Shown: positions 36,371-45,882 of the stretch, piece after piece | Layout of the letters: each line of letters starts with the position of its first letter | Numbering within the stretch: the stretch's first letter is position 1 | From: an uncultured Gammaproteobacteria bacterium | GTDB taxonomy: Bacteria > Pseudomonadota > Gammaproteobacteria > Arenicellales > JAANXG01 | Assembly (NCBI GenBank): GCA_947258975.1 | Contig: CAMYKK010000005.1 | Coordinates: forward strand, 62,001 to 126,000 | Length of the DNA stretch: 64,000 nucleotides | Direction: 5' to 3' | Translations under genes and position numbers: made by a program | Notes under the pieces: generated by a model | The model's input: only the letters and a program-made list of their open reading frames with translations | The model's database searches: none | What the model was told of the DNA's origin: nothing

Positions 36371-37669
36371 TCACACCTGACGAACATCCAGGCCCGCATT
36401 TTGGGCGCAGGCCAAGAAATCCGGAAACGACGTGGCGATGTTGTCACAATCTTGCACCACGATCGGCTGTGCGGACCGAAGTGCAGCCATGCAGAACGCC
36501 ATCGCGATCCGGTGGTCTCCATAACTGTTTACCCTGCCCCCCTTGACCAAACCACCGCTAATCACCATTCCGTCATCCCGCTCCTCGACCTCAATGCCAA
36601 TAGCCTCGAGACCCCCGACCATGGCGAAAATGCGATCGCTTTCTTTGTGGCGAAGCTCTTCGGCACCGCGCACAACCGTGTGGCCGTCGGCGCAGGCAGC
36701 AGCAATCGCAATAATAGGGAACTCATCGATGGCGAGCGACACCAACTCCGGAGATATCTCGATTCCCTTCAAGGGCGCGTACCGGACAACGATATCTGCC
36801 ACCGGCTCATTGCCCGCATGTCTTCGATTTCCAATCTCTATCCGCGCCCCCATTTGCTCCAGTATGGTCAGTACACCGCTACGTGTCGGATTGATACCGA
36901 CGCCTTGAATGCTAACCCGAGAACCCCGGCAGATCGTTGCCCCCACGATAAAAAATGCGGCTGATGACAAATCACCGGGCACATCTATTGTGGTTCCCTG
37001 CAGCCTCCCCCCCCCGGCCAAACAGATACGGAAACCTTCGTGTCGGTATGGATAACCAAATGTTGCCATCATATGTTCGGTATGATCCCGCGTGACCAAC
37101 GGCTCGTCGACGCAGGTTTCTCCATGCGCATACATTCCGGCGAGAAGGATCGCCGACTTGACCTGCGCGCTCGCAACCGGCATGCGATAATGTATGCCCT
37201 GAAGTCGTCTCGATTTGCGGATGTGAACCGGTGGTACACCGCTGCGGCCCACGGTCACCTGGGCCCCCATCTGCAGCAGAGGTTCTACGATTCTTTGCAT
37301 CGGTCGCTTACGTAGTGACTCGTCGCCGGTTAGAGTTGCCTCCACATTTTGTCCGGCCAACAGACCCGTAAGCAGCCGTAATGCCGTGCCTGAATTCCCG
37401 AGATCGATGTCGGTACGCGGCGCTTTGAGCCCCCCGGAGCCGACGCCCTTGACTGTGAGCAGACCGTCGGTCAGCTCGTCGAGCTCGACCCCCATCTGGC
37501 GAAATGCGCGCATGGTTGCCAACACATCTTCGCTATATAGTAAACCCGCAATCCGGCTGGTTCCACTCGCAACCGCCGCTAACATAATGGCCCGATGGGA
37601 AACTGATTTGTCGCCTGGAACGTTTACGTCTCCTTCGAACTTGCCTGTCGCGGTTACGATAAAGTCCAC
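36371..37669 (-). CDS. aroA: 5-enolpyruvylshikimate-3-phosphate synthase
   Basis: Sixth step of the shikimate pathway. The GTG-started protein (432 residues) shows VNVPGDKSVSHRAIMLAAVASG, DLGNSGTALRLLTGLLAG, RPMQRIVEPL, DEFPIIAIAAACADG, ELRHKESDRI and NSYGDHRIAMAF. The wording (GDKSVSHR, YGDHRIAM) looks closer to the class II type found in Pseudomonas than to the E. coli form. It follows tyrA as a separate gene; in Pseudomonas the two are fused. A G9 tract lies inside the coding sequence at 37007-37015. Confidence 0.96.
   Translation of the reverse strand: MDFIVTATGKFEGDVNVPGDKSVSHRAIMLAAVASGTSRIAGLLYSEDVLATMRAFRQMGVELDELTDGLLTVKGVGSGGLKAPRTDIDLGNSGTALRLLTGLLAGQNVEATLTGDESLRKRPMQRIVEPLLQMGAQVTVGRSGVPPVHIRKSRRLQGIHYRMPVASAQVKSAILLAGMYAHGETCVDEPLVTRDHTEHMMATFGYPYRHEGFRICLAGGGRLQGTTIDVPGDLSSAAFFIVGATICRGSRVSIQGVGINPTRSGVLTILEQMGARIEIGNRRHAGNEPVADIVVRYAPLKGIEISPELVSLAIDEFPIIAIAAACADGHTVVRGAEELRHKESDRIFAMVGGLEAIGIEVEERDDGMVISGGLVKGGRVNSYGDHRIAMAFCMAALRSAQPIVVQDCDNIATSFPDFLACAQNAGLDVRQV
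37007..37015 (-). repeat. G9 homopolymer tract in aroA
   Basis: Nine G on the coding strand encode the Gly-Gly-Gly of the segment LAGGGRLQG. A one-base slip would truncate AroA, so the tract is a potential frameshift hot spot in a biosynthetic gene. Confidence 0.9.
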
Positions 37670-37676
37670 CGAGGGC

Positions 37677-38561
37677 TCATCCCTGCTTTGCGATTTTTTT
37701 CTTGACGTCTAGCCCAGCGTCTCGGGCCTGCTTCGCTTGGGCAAAATATTCCTGTAATAATTTACTGTCTTCTCTCTCGATGGTATCAATTAGTTCCTCT
37801 AACCGTGATTTAAATTCGCCTAAAGTCCGCAGAATGGGTTTACGGTTCGTCATGCAGATATCCCGCCACATGACCGGATCGCTCGAAGCGATGCGGGTAA
37901 AGTCGTAAAATCCTCCGGCAGCTAATTCAAACAGCGTGTCAGGTTCCGGATGCTCCGCGAGACAGCGAACCAATGAGTAGGCGATGACGTGCGGCAGATG
38001 GCTGGTCGCAGCCAAGATCTGATCATGATAATCCCCGTCCATCTTGATGACGTCAGCACCCGTCCTCCTCCACATATCTGCAATCACATTGACTGCCGCT
38101 TCGTTGGTCTCCGGCAACGGAGTCAGCACTACATGACGCCGTTCAAACAATTCTGCGAATGAGGCACCGACACCAGAGCACTCGGTACCCGCAATCGGAT
38201 GACCCGGCACAAAACGTTCTATATGCTCCGGTAAGTGCCGTTTTACCGCGTTGATCACGTACCTCTTGACACTTCCCACATCCGTTATGGTGGCATCACC
38301 GGGCAAATTTTTACCGATCGCGTTCAGAATACCGGGAAACGTTCGCAGCGGGGTGGCAATGACAACGATTGACGCGCTCTCCACAGCCTCACCCGGGTCC
38401 ATGGAAAACCGATCAATCACCCCCAGGTCTAACGCTAAATCCCCGGTGTCGCGGCTCCGCGCAACGCCAATCACCTGTTCCACAGCATTAGCCCTCTTCA
38501 AAGCACGCGCTAGCGAGCCGCCGATTAAGCCGATGCCAATGAGTACCAGTCTTCCAATCAC
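37677..38561 (-). CDS. tyrA: Prephenate dehydrogenase
   Basis: Oxidative decarboxylation of prephenate (or arogenate) on the way to tyrosine. The 294-residue single-domain protein starts with the NAD-binding LVLIGIGLIGGSLARALKRA, then IVIATPLRTFP, DVGSVKRYVI, FVPGHPIAGTECSGVGAS and TSHLPHVIAYSL with the catalytic His region. No chorismate mutase or ACT domain is fused. The start is a GTG at 38561. It lies between hisC and aroA. Confidence 0.94.
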   Translation of the reverse strand: MIGRLVLIGIGLIGGSLARALKRANAVEQVIGVARSRDTGDLALDLGVIDRFSMDPGEAVESASIVVIATPLRTFPGILNAIGKNLPGDATITDVGSVKRYVINAVKRHLPEHIERFVPGHPIAGTECSGVGASFAELFERRHVVLTPLPETNEAAVNVIADMWRRTGADVIKMDGDYHDQILAATSHLPHVIAYSLVRCLAEHPEPDTLFELAAGGFYDFTRIASSDPVMWRDICMTNRKPILRTLGEFKSRLEELIDTIEREDSKLLQEYFAQAKQARDAGLDVKKKIAKQG

Positions 38562-38574
38562 AATGCCGTGCCGA

Positions 38575-39684
38575 TCATAGAAGAACCTTTACCGCATCGA
38601 TCAGTTGATCGATTTCTTGAGACCGGCCGATGGTGACCCGCAAATGATGCGGCATCTCGTAATTATCGACGGGACGAACGATGATGCCGCGCTTGAGCAG
38701 TGATTTTTGAATTTCGGCTGCACGTCGTCCAAAATCAATCGTCAGAAAGTTGGCCACCGAAGGAATGTAGGGCAGTTCCAGCTGATCACATGCTGCGCAC
38801 AGCCGTTGCATCTGTTGGTGGTTTAGCTCCCGGCTGCGGCGAACGTGCTCCGGGTCCTCCAGCGCTGCGATGCCTCCAATTTGCGCCACCTGACTTACAT
38901 TAAAGGGTTGGCGCACGCGGTTCATCAGATCGGTTATCTGCTCGCTGGCAATACCATAACCGATCCGTAGTCCGGCCAAACCGTAGGCCTTGGAAAATGT
39001 CCGCACGACAATCAAATTACGATAACGATCAAGAAACTCCAGTCCATCAGGGTAGTCGGATTTCTGCACATACTCGAAATATGCCTCATCGAGAACCACG
39101 ATTACCTCTGAGGGGACTGACGCGAGAAAAACCTCCAACTCCGAAGCCGTGTTGTACGTCCCGGTGGGATTATTGGGATTAGCGATGAACACTACTTTGG
39201 TGCGTTCGCTCACGGTATCCGCCATCAATGCCAGATCGTGTCCCCATTCAGCCGCAGGCGTTATTTTTATGTTGCCACCAACCGCATGCGCCACCAATGA
39301 ATACACTAGAAAAGCGTATTGCGAAAACACAACCTCATCTCCAGGTCCCACGAACACCCTGGCAATCAGATCGAGCACATCGTTTGACCCATTTCCTAAA
39401 ATTAGTGTTTCGGGTGACACCTTGAGATGTTCACCTAAGGCTTTCTTTAATCTGAAACCGTTCGCATCGGGATATAAAGCGATACTATCCAGACATTCCC
39501 GCATTGCCGCCAATACCAGAGGCGATGGTCCCAGTGGATTTTCGTTTGACGCTAGCTTGGTAGCGTTCGGGATGCCCAACTCCCGTTCCACCTCTTCAAT
39601 TGGTTTGCCTGGTTGATAAGGCGTAAGACTGGAAACACCGGGCACCGCCCGGGTATATGGAAACGACAACGGATTATCAGTCAC
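38575..39684 (-). CDS. hisC: Histidinol-phosphate aminotransferase
   Basis: PLP-dependent class I/II aminotransferase. In this aromatic gene context it may also act on aromatic keto acids. Motifs include KLASNENPLGPSPL, LGNGSNDVLDLIARVF, IANPNNPTGT, VLDEAYFEY and the PLP lysine in VRTFSKAYGLAGLRIGYG. At 369 residues it is of normal size. The GTG start overlaps the pheA stop as GTGA, so the two are coupled. It corresponds in place to hisC2 of Pseudomonas. Confidence 0.95.
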   Translation of the reverse strand: MTDNPLSFPYTRAVPGVSSLTPYQPGKPIEEVERELGIPNATKLASNENPLGPSPLVLAAMRECLDSIALYPDANGFRLKKALGEHLKVSPETLILGNGSNDVLDLIARVFVGPGDEVVFSQYAFLVYSLVAHAVGGNIKITPAAEWGHDLALMADTVSERTKVVFIANPNNPTGTYNTASELEVFLASVPSEVIVVLDEAYFEYVQKSDYPDGLEFLDRYRNLIVVRTFSKAYGLAGLRIGYGIASEQITDLMNRVRQPFNVSQVAQIGGIAALEDPEHVRRSRELNHQQMQRLCAACDQLELPYIPSVANFLTIDFGRRAAEIQKSLLKRGIIVRPVDNYEMPHHLRVTIGRSQEIDQLIDAVKVLL

Positions 39685-40763
39685 AACACTGCCCGCGGAT
39701 ACGCACCCAGGAGCTTCACCAGTGCAGCCTCATTTTCCAACTCCGACAGCACCTCAGACACGCGACGTTCCTTGGCGTGCCCCTCGATGTCGATAAAGAA
39801 CACGTAGTCCCAAAGTCCTTTGCGCGACGGCCTCGACTCAATACGAGTCATACTGACCCCGTGTATCGCCATCGGCTCCAACAACCGATATAAAGCCCCA
39901 GGTTTATTTTGACTAGACACCAGCAGGCTCGTCTTATCATCGCCACTCGGCTCGGCCTCTGTATTTCCGACGATGAGAAAACGAGTCGTGTTATCGGCAT
40001 CATCCTCGATATCCGCTATCAATACCTTCACACCGTAGATCTCCGCAGCGGCACTACTGGCAATTGCGGCCAGGTTCGAATTCAAGGCCGCTTGTTCCGC
40101 CGCTTCCGCGTTGCTGCTCGTGGCCATCATTTCAACAGACGGAAGATTAGTCATCAGCCACCGTCGGCACTGGGCCAACGACTGGCCATGCGCCAATACT
40201 TTCTCTACATGACCGAGTGATTCCGCATTACTAACCAATTGATGTCGGACGCGTAACAGTACTTCACCGCATATCTTCAAACTCGAATCAAAAAACATGT
40301 CTAAGGTGTGCGTAACCACGCCCTCGGTGGAATTCTCCACCGGAACGATCCCATAGTGAGCTTGCCGTTTTTCAACGGCATGGAATGCCTCGTCAATCGT
40401 CGGAAGGGAAAGGCATTTGACCGAATGGCCGAAATGTTTTAGCGCCGCGTTGTGGGTATAGGTACCTTCCGGGCCCAGAAAGGCCACCTTGATCGATGCC
40501 TGTGCCGCGAGCGATACGGACATGATCTCGCGAAATAATCGGGCGATGTCGTCATCCGACAGAGGACCTTGATTGCGCTCAATGATTGTTCGCAGTATGC
40601 GCGCTTCCCGTTCAGGACGGTAAAAACACTCTGATCCCGAGAGGGTTTTCACCTCTGCAATCTGTTTGGCGACTTTGACCCGCTGGTTGATCAGGTCTTG
40701 TATTTCGCAGTCGAACTCATCGATTCGCTGACGAAGCACCTGCAGCTGTTTTTCTTCCGACAT
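39681..40763 (-). CDS. pheA: Bifunctional chorismate mutase / prephenate dehydratase
   Basis: Makes phenylpyruvate from chorismate. The first ~90 residues are an AroQ chorismate mutase (LRQRIDEFDCEIQDLINQRVKVAKQIAEVK ... YRPEREARIL). A prephenate dehydratase domain follows (VAFLGPEGTYTHNAALKHFG, YGIVPVENSTEGVV, TTRFLIVG), then a C-terminal ACT domain with the phenylalanine-sensing segment GALYRLLEPMAIHGVSMTRIESRPSRKG. The ATG at 40763 (MSEEKQL) is chosen over a TTG at 40778. Confidence 0.96.
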   Translation of the reverse strand: MSEEKQLQVLRQRIDEFDCEIQDLINQRVKVAKQIAEVKTLSGSECFYRPEREARILRTIIERNQGPLSDDDIARLFREIMSVSLAAQASIKVAFLGPEGTYTHNAALKHFGHSVKCLSLPTIDEAFHAVEKRQAHYGIVPVENSTEGVVTHTLDMFFDSSLKICGEVLLRVRHQLVSNAESLGHVEKVLAHGQSLAQCRRWLMTNLPSVEMMATSSNAEAAEQAALNSNLAAIASSAAAEIYGVKVLIADIEDDADNTTRFLIVGNTEAEPSGDDKTSLLVSSQNKPGALYRLLEPMAIHGVSMTRIESRPSRKGLWDYVFFIDIEGHAKERRVSEVLSELENEAALVKLLGAYPRAVL

Positions 40764-40794
40764 GACCGGTGTTGGCAAGAAGTGTGGCCGGTGT

Positions 40795-41958
40795 TTATAA
40801 CACCCTTGCCATCATGACTCCATCAATTGCGCGGATCCTGTCCCAGGTAGACTCAGGAATAGGGCTGTCGGTATCCACAACCGTGTAGGCCATATCACCC
40901 CTCGATTGGTTGATCATGTCGTGAATATTAAGATTTGCGTCCGCCATAGCAGTGGAGATCTGTCCCAACATATTCGGAACGTTGGCATTAGCGACGATCA
41001 ATCTATGTGGAGATCCTCTTGGCAGCCTCACCGCTGGAAAATTGACAGAATTAAATATATTCCCATTCTCCAGGAAATCCCGAACCTGAGTTGCGACCAT
41101 GACTGCACAATTGTCTTCCGCCTCCTGTGTCGACGCACCGAGATGCGGCAGCGCGATGACCCGTTGGCACGCTTTCGTCACATTATTGGGGAAATCGGTG
41201 ACATAAGCATTGATATTACCGTTGTTGATCGCCTCGCACACTGCTCTATCATCAACAACACCTTCGCGCGCAAAATTCATGACTGTGGCCGAGGGCTTCA
41301 TTCGGTGAATGTTGTCATCGTTAATCATGTTTCGCGTACCATTAGTTAGCGGGACATGAAAGGTAATGAAATCCGATTTCGACAACAACATACCAATAGA
41401 CTCAGCACGCTCAACTGTTGAAGACAGCTTCCAGGCACCTTCGACGGTGAGCATCGGATCGTAACCGACAACTTCCATTCCCAGTTCGATACATATATTC
41501 GCAACGGAGCGGCCAATCGCGCCCAAGCCGACGATCCCCATGACCTTTCCCGGCAACTCGGAACCTGCGAAACGTTTCTTGCCAGCCTCCACCGCCTCGG
41601 CAAGCTGGTCGTCGTTCCCATTTAGATTCCGCGTGTAGTCCCAAGCGTCGCACAGGTTTCTACAGGCCAGCAGCAATCCCGCTACCACTAGTTCCTTAAC
41701 AGCATTCGCATTGGCGCCAGGGGTATTGAAAACCGGTATACCCAAACCGCTCAACTTGTCGACTGGGATATTGTTCACTCCGGCACCCGCGCGCCCAACT
41801 ACCTTGAGTGACTCTGGTATTTCCATGTCGTGCATTTGAAAAGAGCGGAGAAGGATGGCGTCGGGCGCTGTCTCTCTGTCAGATACACTGTACTTGTCGT
41901 TCGGCAAGCGTTCCAAACCGGAGCGGGAAATATTGTTCAAGGCAAGAATATGGAACAT
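40795..41958 (-). CDS. serA: D-3-phosphoglycerate dehydrogenase
   Basis: First step of serine synthesis from 3-phosphoglycerate. The 387-residue protein has the dehydrogenase core with GAGVNNIPVD, the NAD-binding GKVMGIVGLGAIGRSVA, NFAREGVVDD and the catalytic His in ALPHLGAST. A C-terminal ACT domain follows (NVPNMLGQISTAMADANLNIHDM). The ATG at 41958 lies one base after the serC stop (TGAGATG), fixing the start over the longer frame to 42054. Adjacent to serC, it forms a serine pair placed between gyrA and pheA. Confidence 0.93.
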   Translation of the reverse strand: MFHILALNNISRSGLERLPNDKYSVSDRETAPDAILLRSFQMHDMEIPESLKVVGRAGAGVNNIPVDKLSGLGIPVFNTPGANANAVKELVVAGLLLACRNLCDAWDYTRNLNGNDDQLAEAVEAGKKRFAGSELPGKVMGIVGLGAIGRSVANICIELGMEVVGYDPMLTVEGAWKLSSTVERAESIGMLLSKSDFITFHVPLTNGTRNMINDDNIHRMKPSATVMNFAREGVVDDRAVCEAINNGNINAYVTDFPNNVTKACQRVIALPHLGASTQEAEDNCAVMVATQVRDFLENGNIFNSVNFPAVRLPRGSPHRLIVANANVPNMLGQISTAMADANLNIHDMINQSRGDMAYTVVDTDSPIPESTWDRIRAIDGVMMARVL

Positions 41959-41959
41959 C

Positions 41960-43057
41960 TCAATCGCACCTTTGATGAAAAGCAAGCATGAACTCAACCA
42001 ACGCATCGACTCCCTGCTCTGGCATCGCATTGTAAATGCTCGCGCGCATTCCACCGACCGAACGATGACCCTTTAACGCCACCAAGCCAGCCTCCTGAGC
42101 ACGTTCCAAGAACACGCTGTCCAGCTCTGGCCGCGCCAAGGTGAACGTAATGTTCATCCTCGATCGACATTTGGGGTCGATATGGTTTTTATAAAACCCG
42201 TCAGATCCATCTATACATGCGTAGAGCTTGCCGGCTTTTCTTTCATTTACTTGTTCCATAACTGCAAGCCCGCCTTGTTCCTTGAGCCACTCAAACACCA
42301 AACCCGACACGTACCAAGCAAAGGTAGGCGCAGTATTCATCATTGACCCGCTTTCTGCCTGCTTTTGATAATCAAAAAGGCTCGGGGCGTTATCGCTTGT
42401 TTTCCCGAGCAGATCTTCGCGCACAATAACGACGGTTACCCCTGCAGGACCGATGTTTTTTTGTGCTCCGGCGTAGATGACACCGAATTTCGATACGTCT
42501 AGAGGGCGGGATAATATTGTCGACGACATGTCAGCCACCAACGGCACGTCTCCGGTGTCTGGCGTCCAATGAAACTCCAGCCCTCCAATGGTCTCATTGG
42601 GAGTGAAGTGGACATATGCGGTGTCGGTGTGTAACTGCCAACTCGATTGTGGCGGGACGGTCGTGAAATCAGAGTCGTCGCTGGCAGCGGCGATATGAAC
42701 GTCAGCAAATCGCTCAGCCTCGGTGATGGCTTTTTTTGACCAATGTCCGGTGTTGACGTAATCAGCCACCTTCTTACCGCCCAGCTTACCGCCCAGAAGG
42801 TTTAGCGGGACCATGGCAAATTGCAACGTAGCACCGCCCTGGAGAAACAAAACCTTATAATTATCAGGTATTGCCAACAGTTCGCGGAGGTTGTTCTCCG
42901 CCCCCTCTGCTATTGCCAAGAAATCTTTACTGCGGTGGCTAATCTCCATGACTGAAGCACCTGCGCCGTCCCACTCCAAAAGCTCATCACGCGCTCTTTC
43001 CAGCACGACTTCGGGAAGCATGCCTGGACCGGCGCTGAAATTATAAACACGACTCAA
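41960..43057 (-). CDS. serC: Phosphoserine aminotransferase
   Basis: PLP enzyme making phosphoserine, also active in pyridoxine synthesis. Motifs are VYNFSAGPGMLPEVVLE, MEISHRSKDF, LFLQGGATLQFAMVPLNL, VADMSSTILSRPLDVSKFGVIYAGAQKNIGPAG (the PLP Lys is in AQKN) and SVGGMRASIYNAMP. The 365-residue length is normal. The start is a TTG at 43057, supported by a full AGGAGG seven bases upstream and the conserved first residues. Confidence 0.96.
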   Translation of the reverse strand: MSRVYNFSAGPGMLPEVVLERARDELLEWDGAGASVMEISHRSKDFLAIAEGAENNLRELLAIPDNYKVLFLQGGATLQFAMVPLNLLGGKLGGKKVADYVNTGHWSKKAITEAERFADVHIAAASDDSDFTTVPPQSSWQLHTDTAYVHFTPNETIGGLEFHWTPDTGDVPLVADMSSTILSRPLDVSKFGVIYAGAQKNIGPAGVTVVIVREDLLGKTSDNAPSLFDYQKQAESGSMMNTAPTFAWYVSGLVFEWLKEQGGLAVMEQVNERKAGKLYACIDGSDGFYKNHIDPKCRSRMNITFTLARPELDSVFLERAQEAGLVALKGHRSVGGMRASIYNAMPEQGVDALVEFMLAFHQRCD

Positions 43058-43063
43058 ACTGAA

Positions 43064-43070
43064 TCCTCCT
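43064..43070 (-). promoter_or_regulatory. Strong Shine-Dalgarno sequence for the serC TTG start
   Basis: AGGAGGA on the minus strand lies about seven bases before the TTG at 43055-43057, making this non-ATG start convincing. Confidence 0.8.
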
Positions 43071-43086
43071 GCCTCATTATTCCGAA

Positions 43087-45708
43087 TTATGTTTTATCTT
43101 CGACGGGCGCCCCGTTGGTTTCAGCAACTTTCTCCAAACTGACTAATCGCTCATTACTCTGCAGGTCAATCAGCCGCACTCCTTGGGTATTTCGACCTTG
43201 CGTCGAGACTTCGACTACGCGCGTACGAATCAAGATGCCGACGTTTGTAATCAGCATGACCTCGTCGTCCTCGGCTACCAGCTTTGCTCCCACAACCGAT
43301 CCATTGCGTTCATTAACCTGAATAGAAATAACGCCCTGCCCCCCGCGGCCTTGAACAGGATAATCGGTCGTAGAGGTCCTTTTCCCATAACCGTTTTCGG
43401 TGCTTGTCAAAATGCTATCCTCTGCCTCTGCCTCTGCCTCTGCCTCTGCCTCTGCCTCTGCCTCCGCCTCTGCCTTTGCCTTTGCCGTAGTGTTCGCGAT
43501 GATCAATGAAATTACGCGCTGACCTGTTTTGAGCATAATCCCTTTCACGCCGCGCGCGTTACGTCCCATAGCGCGCACATCGGACTCCACAAAGCGAATC
43601 ACTTTTCCTGCGTTAGTAAATAAGAAGATATCCTGGGACCCATCGGTCAAAGCGACTCCCACTAAGTGGGTATCCGCGCGCAGGTCTATAGCGATGATCC
43701 CGGAGCTTCGCGGCCGTGAGAACTCCTCAAGCGGGGTTTTCTTCACGGTGCCATCACTAGTGGCCATAAATATGAACTTGCCTTGCTCAAACCCTTGAAC
43801 TGGAAGCACGGCGGTGATCTTTTCCCCTTCCTGCAGCGGGAACAAATTCACCAATGGTCTACCACGAGCAGTACGGCCCGCTTGGGGCAACAGATAAACC
43901 TTCAACCAGTAAATTTTGCCGCGATTCGAAAAGCACAGGATCATGTCGTGCGTATTGGCCACGAACATACGCTCCACGAAATCTTCATCTTTGGTGCGGG
44001 TCGCGGTCTTACCTCGCCCGCCTCTGCGTTGCGCACGATATTCGGACAACGGTTGTGATTTTGCATAACCGGCATGAGAGAGCGTTACTACTACGTCTTC
44101 TTCTGCAATCAAATCTTCTGTTGATAAATCAACTTGGTCTTGCGTGATTTGAGTACGTCGCTCATCTCCATACTTGTCACGAATTTCAAGAAGCTCTTCA
44201 CGAATTACGTGCAGAAGACGTTCGGTGCTTTGTAGTATGTCCAATAAATCTTCGATTCGCGCCAGTATCTCTTCAAATTCTTTGCGGAGCTTATCCTGTT
44301 CGAGGCCTGTCAATCGGTGCAGACGCAAGTCGAGAATCGCCTGGGCCTGAGTTTCAGATAAATAATAACCGTCCTTCAGTAAACCATACCGTTGATCCAG
44401 GTTGTCAGGACGAGAAAAAGCTGACCCGGAGCGGGTCAACATTTCCCTCACAATTCCTGGCTCCCACACCGTGGCGACCAATTTTTTCCTGGCCTCACCG
44501 GGATTCGAGGACGACTTGATCAAGGCGATAACAGGATCTATGTTGCGAAGTGCAACGGCCAGGCCCTCCAGTATGTGCGCCCTTTCCTTTGCTTTTCGAA
44601 GTTCAAAGATTGTGCGCCTGGTTACGACTTCCCGGCGATGGCGGACGAATTCCTCTAACAATTCCTTCAGGTTAAAAACCGCTGGCTGATTATTAATCAG
44701 CGCAACCATATTGATGCCGAACACACTCTCCATCTGAGTGTGGCGATACAGATTGTTCAGCACGACTTCCGGGACCTCGCTGCGCCGAAGTTCTATCACC
44801 ACCCGCATGCCGCTTTTGTCGGATTCATCACGCAGCTCGGAAATCCCCTCAACTCGCTTGGCCTTAACCAACTCAGCGATCTTCTCCAACAAACGTGCTT
44901 TGTTCACCTGATACGGAAGCTCCGTGATAATGATCGCCTGCCGACCACGTTTCTCATCGGTCTCGATCATGGTGCGGGCACGAACATAGATTTTTCCACG
45001 TCCGGTGCGATACGCCTGGTGAATCCCAAGATTGCCGTTGATGATTCCGGCGGTAGGAAAATCCGGTCCTGGGATGTAAGCCATCAATTCCGGTATCGAC
45101 AAATCCCCGTTATCGATCAGCGCCAAACAGCCATTGATCACCTCAACGAGGTTGTGCGGCGGAATGTTCGTCGCCATGCCGACCGCAATACCTGACGACC
45201 CATTTACCAACAGGTTCGGCACCCGGTTGGGAAGCACCAAGGGCTGAATCTCGGTCTCGTCGTAGTTTGGACCGAATTCGACTGTTTCCTTGTCGATGTC
45301 GGCGAGCATTTCGTGAGCAATCTGGGTTAATCGAATCTCGGTATAGCGCATTGCTGCGGGGGAATCGCCATCCACCGATCCAAAGTTTCCCTGACCATCT
45401 ACAAGCGGGTAGCGCATGGAAAATGATTGCGCCATGCGCACAATGGTGTCGTATACGGCCACGTCCCCATGGGGATGATATTTGCCAATTACATCACCGA
45501 CCACGCGGGCGGATTTTTTGTACGCCTTATTCCATTCGTTTCCGAGTTGCGACATTGCGAAGAGCACGCGCCTGTGTACCGGCTTCAGACCGTCCCGCAC
45601 ATCGGGCAGCGCGCGACCCACGATTACGCTCATCGCATAATCTAGATATGACTTTCGCATTTCCTGCTCCAAACTGGCAGGAATCGTCTCTTTCGCGAAT
45701 GGTTCCAT
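43087..45708 (-). CDS. gyrA: DNA gyrase subunit A
   Basis: Breakage-reunion subunit of DNA gyrase. The 873-residue protein has [41 protein letters not shown] and the catalytic Tyr in [10 protein letters not shown]. The GyrA box is QRRGGRGK, followed by the six-bladed C-terminal domain. Two oddities stand out. Residue 83, the main quinolone-resistance site, is Val (GTG at 45460-45462) rather than Ser or Thr. Residues ~741-763 are a run of Ala-Lys and Ala-Glu pairs encoded by a hexanucleotide repeat, replacing a short loop between two C-terminal blades. The start is the ATG at 45708. Confidence 0.97.
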   Translation of the reverse strand: MEPFAKETIPASLEQEMRKSYLDYAMSVIVGRALPDVRDGLKPVHRRVLFAMSQLGNEWNKAYKKSARVVGDVIGKYHPHGDVAVYDTIVRMAQSFSMRYPLVDGQGNFGSVDGDSPAAMRYTEIRLTQIAHEMLADIDKETVEFGPNYDETEIQPLVLPNRVPNLLVNGSSGIAVGMATNIPPHNLVEVINGCLALIDNGDLSIPELMAYIPGPDFPTAGIINGNLGIHQAYRTGRGKIYVRARTMIETDEKRGRQAIIITELPYQVNKARLLEKIAELVKAKRVEGISELRDESDKSGMRVVIELRRSEVPEVVLNNLYRHTQMESVFGINMVALINNQPAVFNLKELLEEFVRHRREVVTRRTIFELRKAKERAHILEGLAVALRNIDPVIALIKSSSNPGEARKKLVATVWEPGIVREMLTRSGSAFSRPDNLDQRYGLLKDGYYLSETQAQAILDLRLHRLTGLEQDKLRKEFEEILARIEDLLDILQSTERLLHVIREELLEIRDKYGDERRTQITQDQVDLSTEDLIAEEDVVVTLSHAGYAKSQPLSEYRAQRRGGRGKTATRTKDEDFVERMFVANTHDMILCFSNRGKIYWLKVYLLPQAGRTARGRPLVNLFPLQEGEKITAVLPVQGFEQGKFIFMATSDGTVKKTPLEEFSRPRSSGIIAIDLRADTHLVGVALTDGSQDIFLFTNAGKVIRFVESDVRAMGRNARGVKGIMLKTGQRVISLIIANTTAKAKAEAEAEAEAEAEAEAEAEDSILTSTENGYGKRTSTTDYPVQGRGGQGVISIQVNERNGSVVGAKLVAEDDEVMLITNVGILIRTRVVEVSTQGRNTQGVRLIDLQSNERLVSLEKVAETNGAPVEDKT
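43421..43486. repeat. Hexanucleotide tandem repeat (TCTGCC)n inside gyrA
   Basis: Eleven six-base units fill 66 bases: seven perfect TCTGCC, then TCCGCC, TCTGCC and two TTTGCC (plus strand). On the coding strand they encode two Ala-Lys followed by nine Ala-Glu pairs. The six-base unit keeps the reading frame, so copy number can vary without loss of GyrA. Confidence 0.97.
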
Positions 45709-45788
45709 CTAACTTGGGAGTTACTCGAAAATTAGCCCGGGAATGAGGGGAATTATTCCGACCCGGCGTGCACAAAACCAACGGTTGG

Positions 45789-45797
45789 AGTATACCA
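45789..45797 (-). promoter_or_regulatory. Extended -10 promoter element for gyrA
   Basis: The minus strand reads TGGTATACT, a TGn extended -10, placing a start about 74 bases before the gyrA ATG. A TTGTCA lies upstream, but at only 13 bases it is too close to serve as a normal -35. Confidence 0.4.
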
Positions 45798-45882
45798 CGA
45801 CGCCGCGTGACAACGCAGCACAAAGCATTGTCGGCTATACTACGCGCCCGACTCAACAACTTTATGACACTCGATTGGAGCA

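Noticed and set aside
43421-43486. Tandem repeat as a CRISPR array
   Set aside because: Units are six bases with no spacers, and they lie inside the gyrA reading frame.
43183-43509. Plus-strand open frame with a long Leu-Cys repeat opposite gyrA
   Set aside because: It only reflects the gyrA hexanucleotide repeat read on the other strand. There is no ribosome-binding site, and gyrA is certain here.
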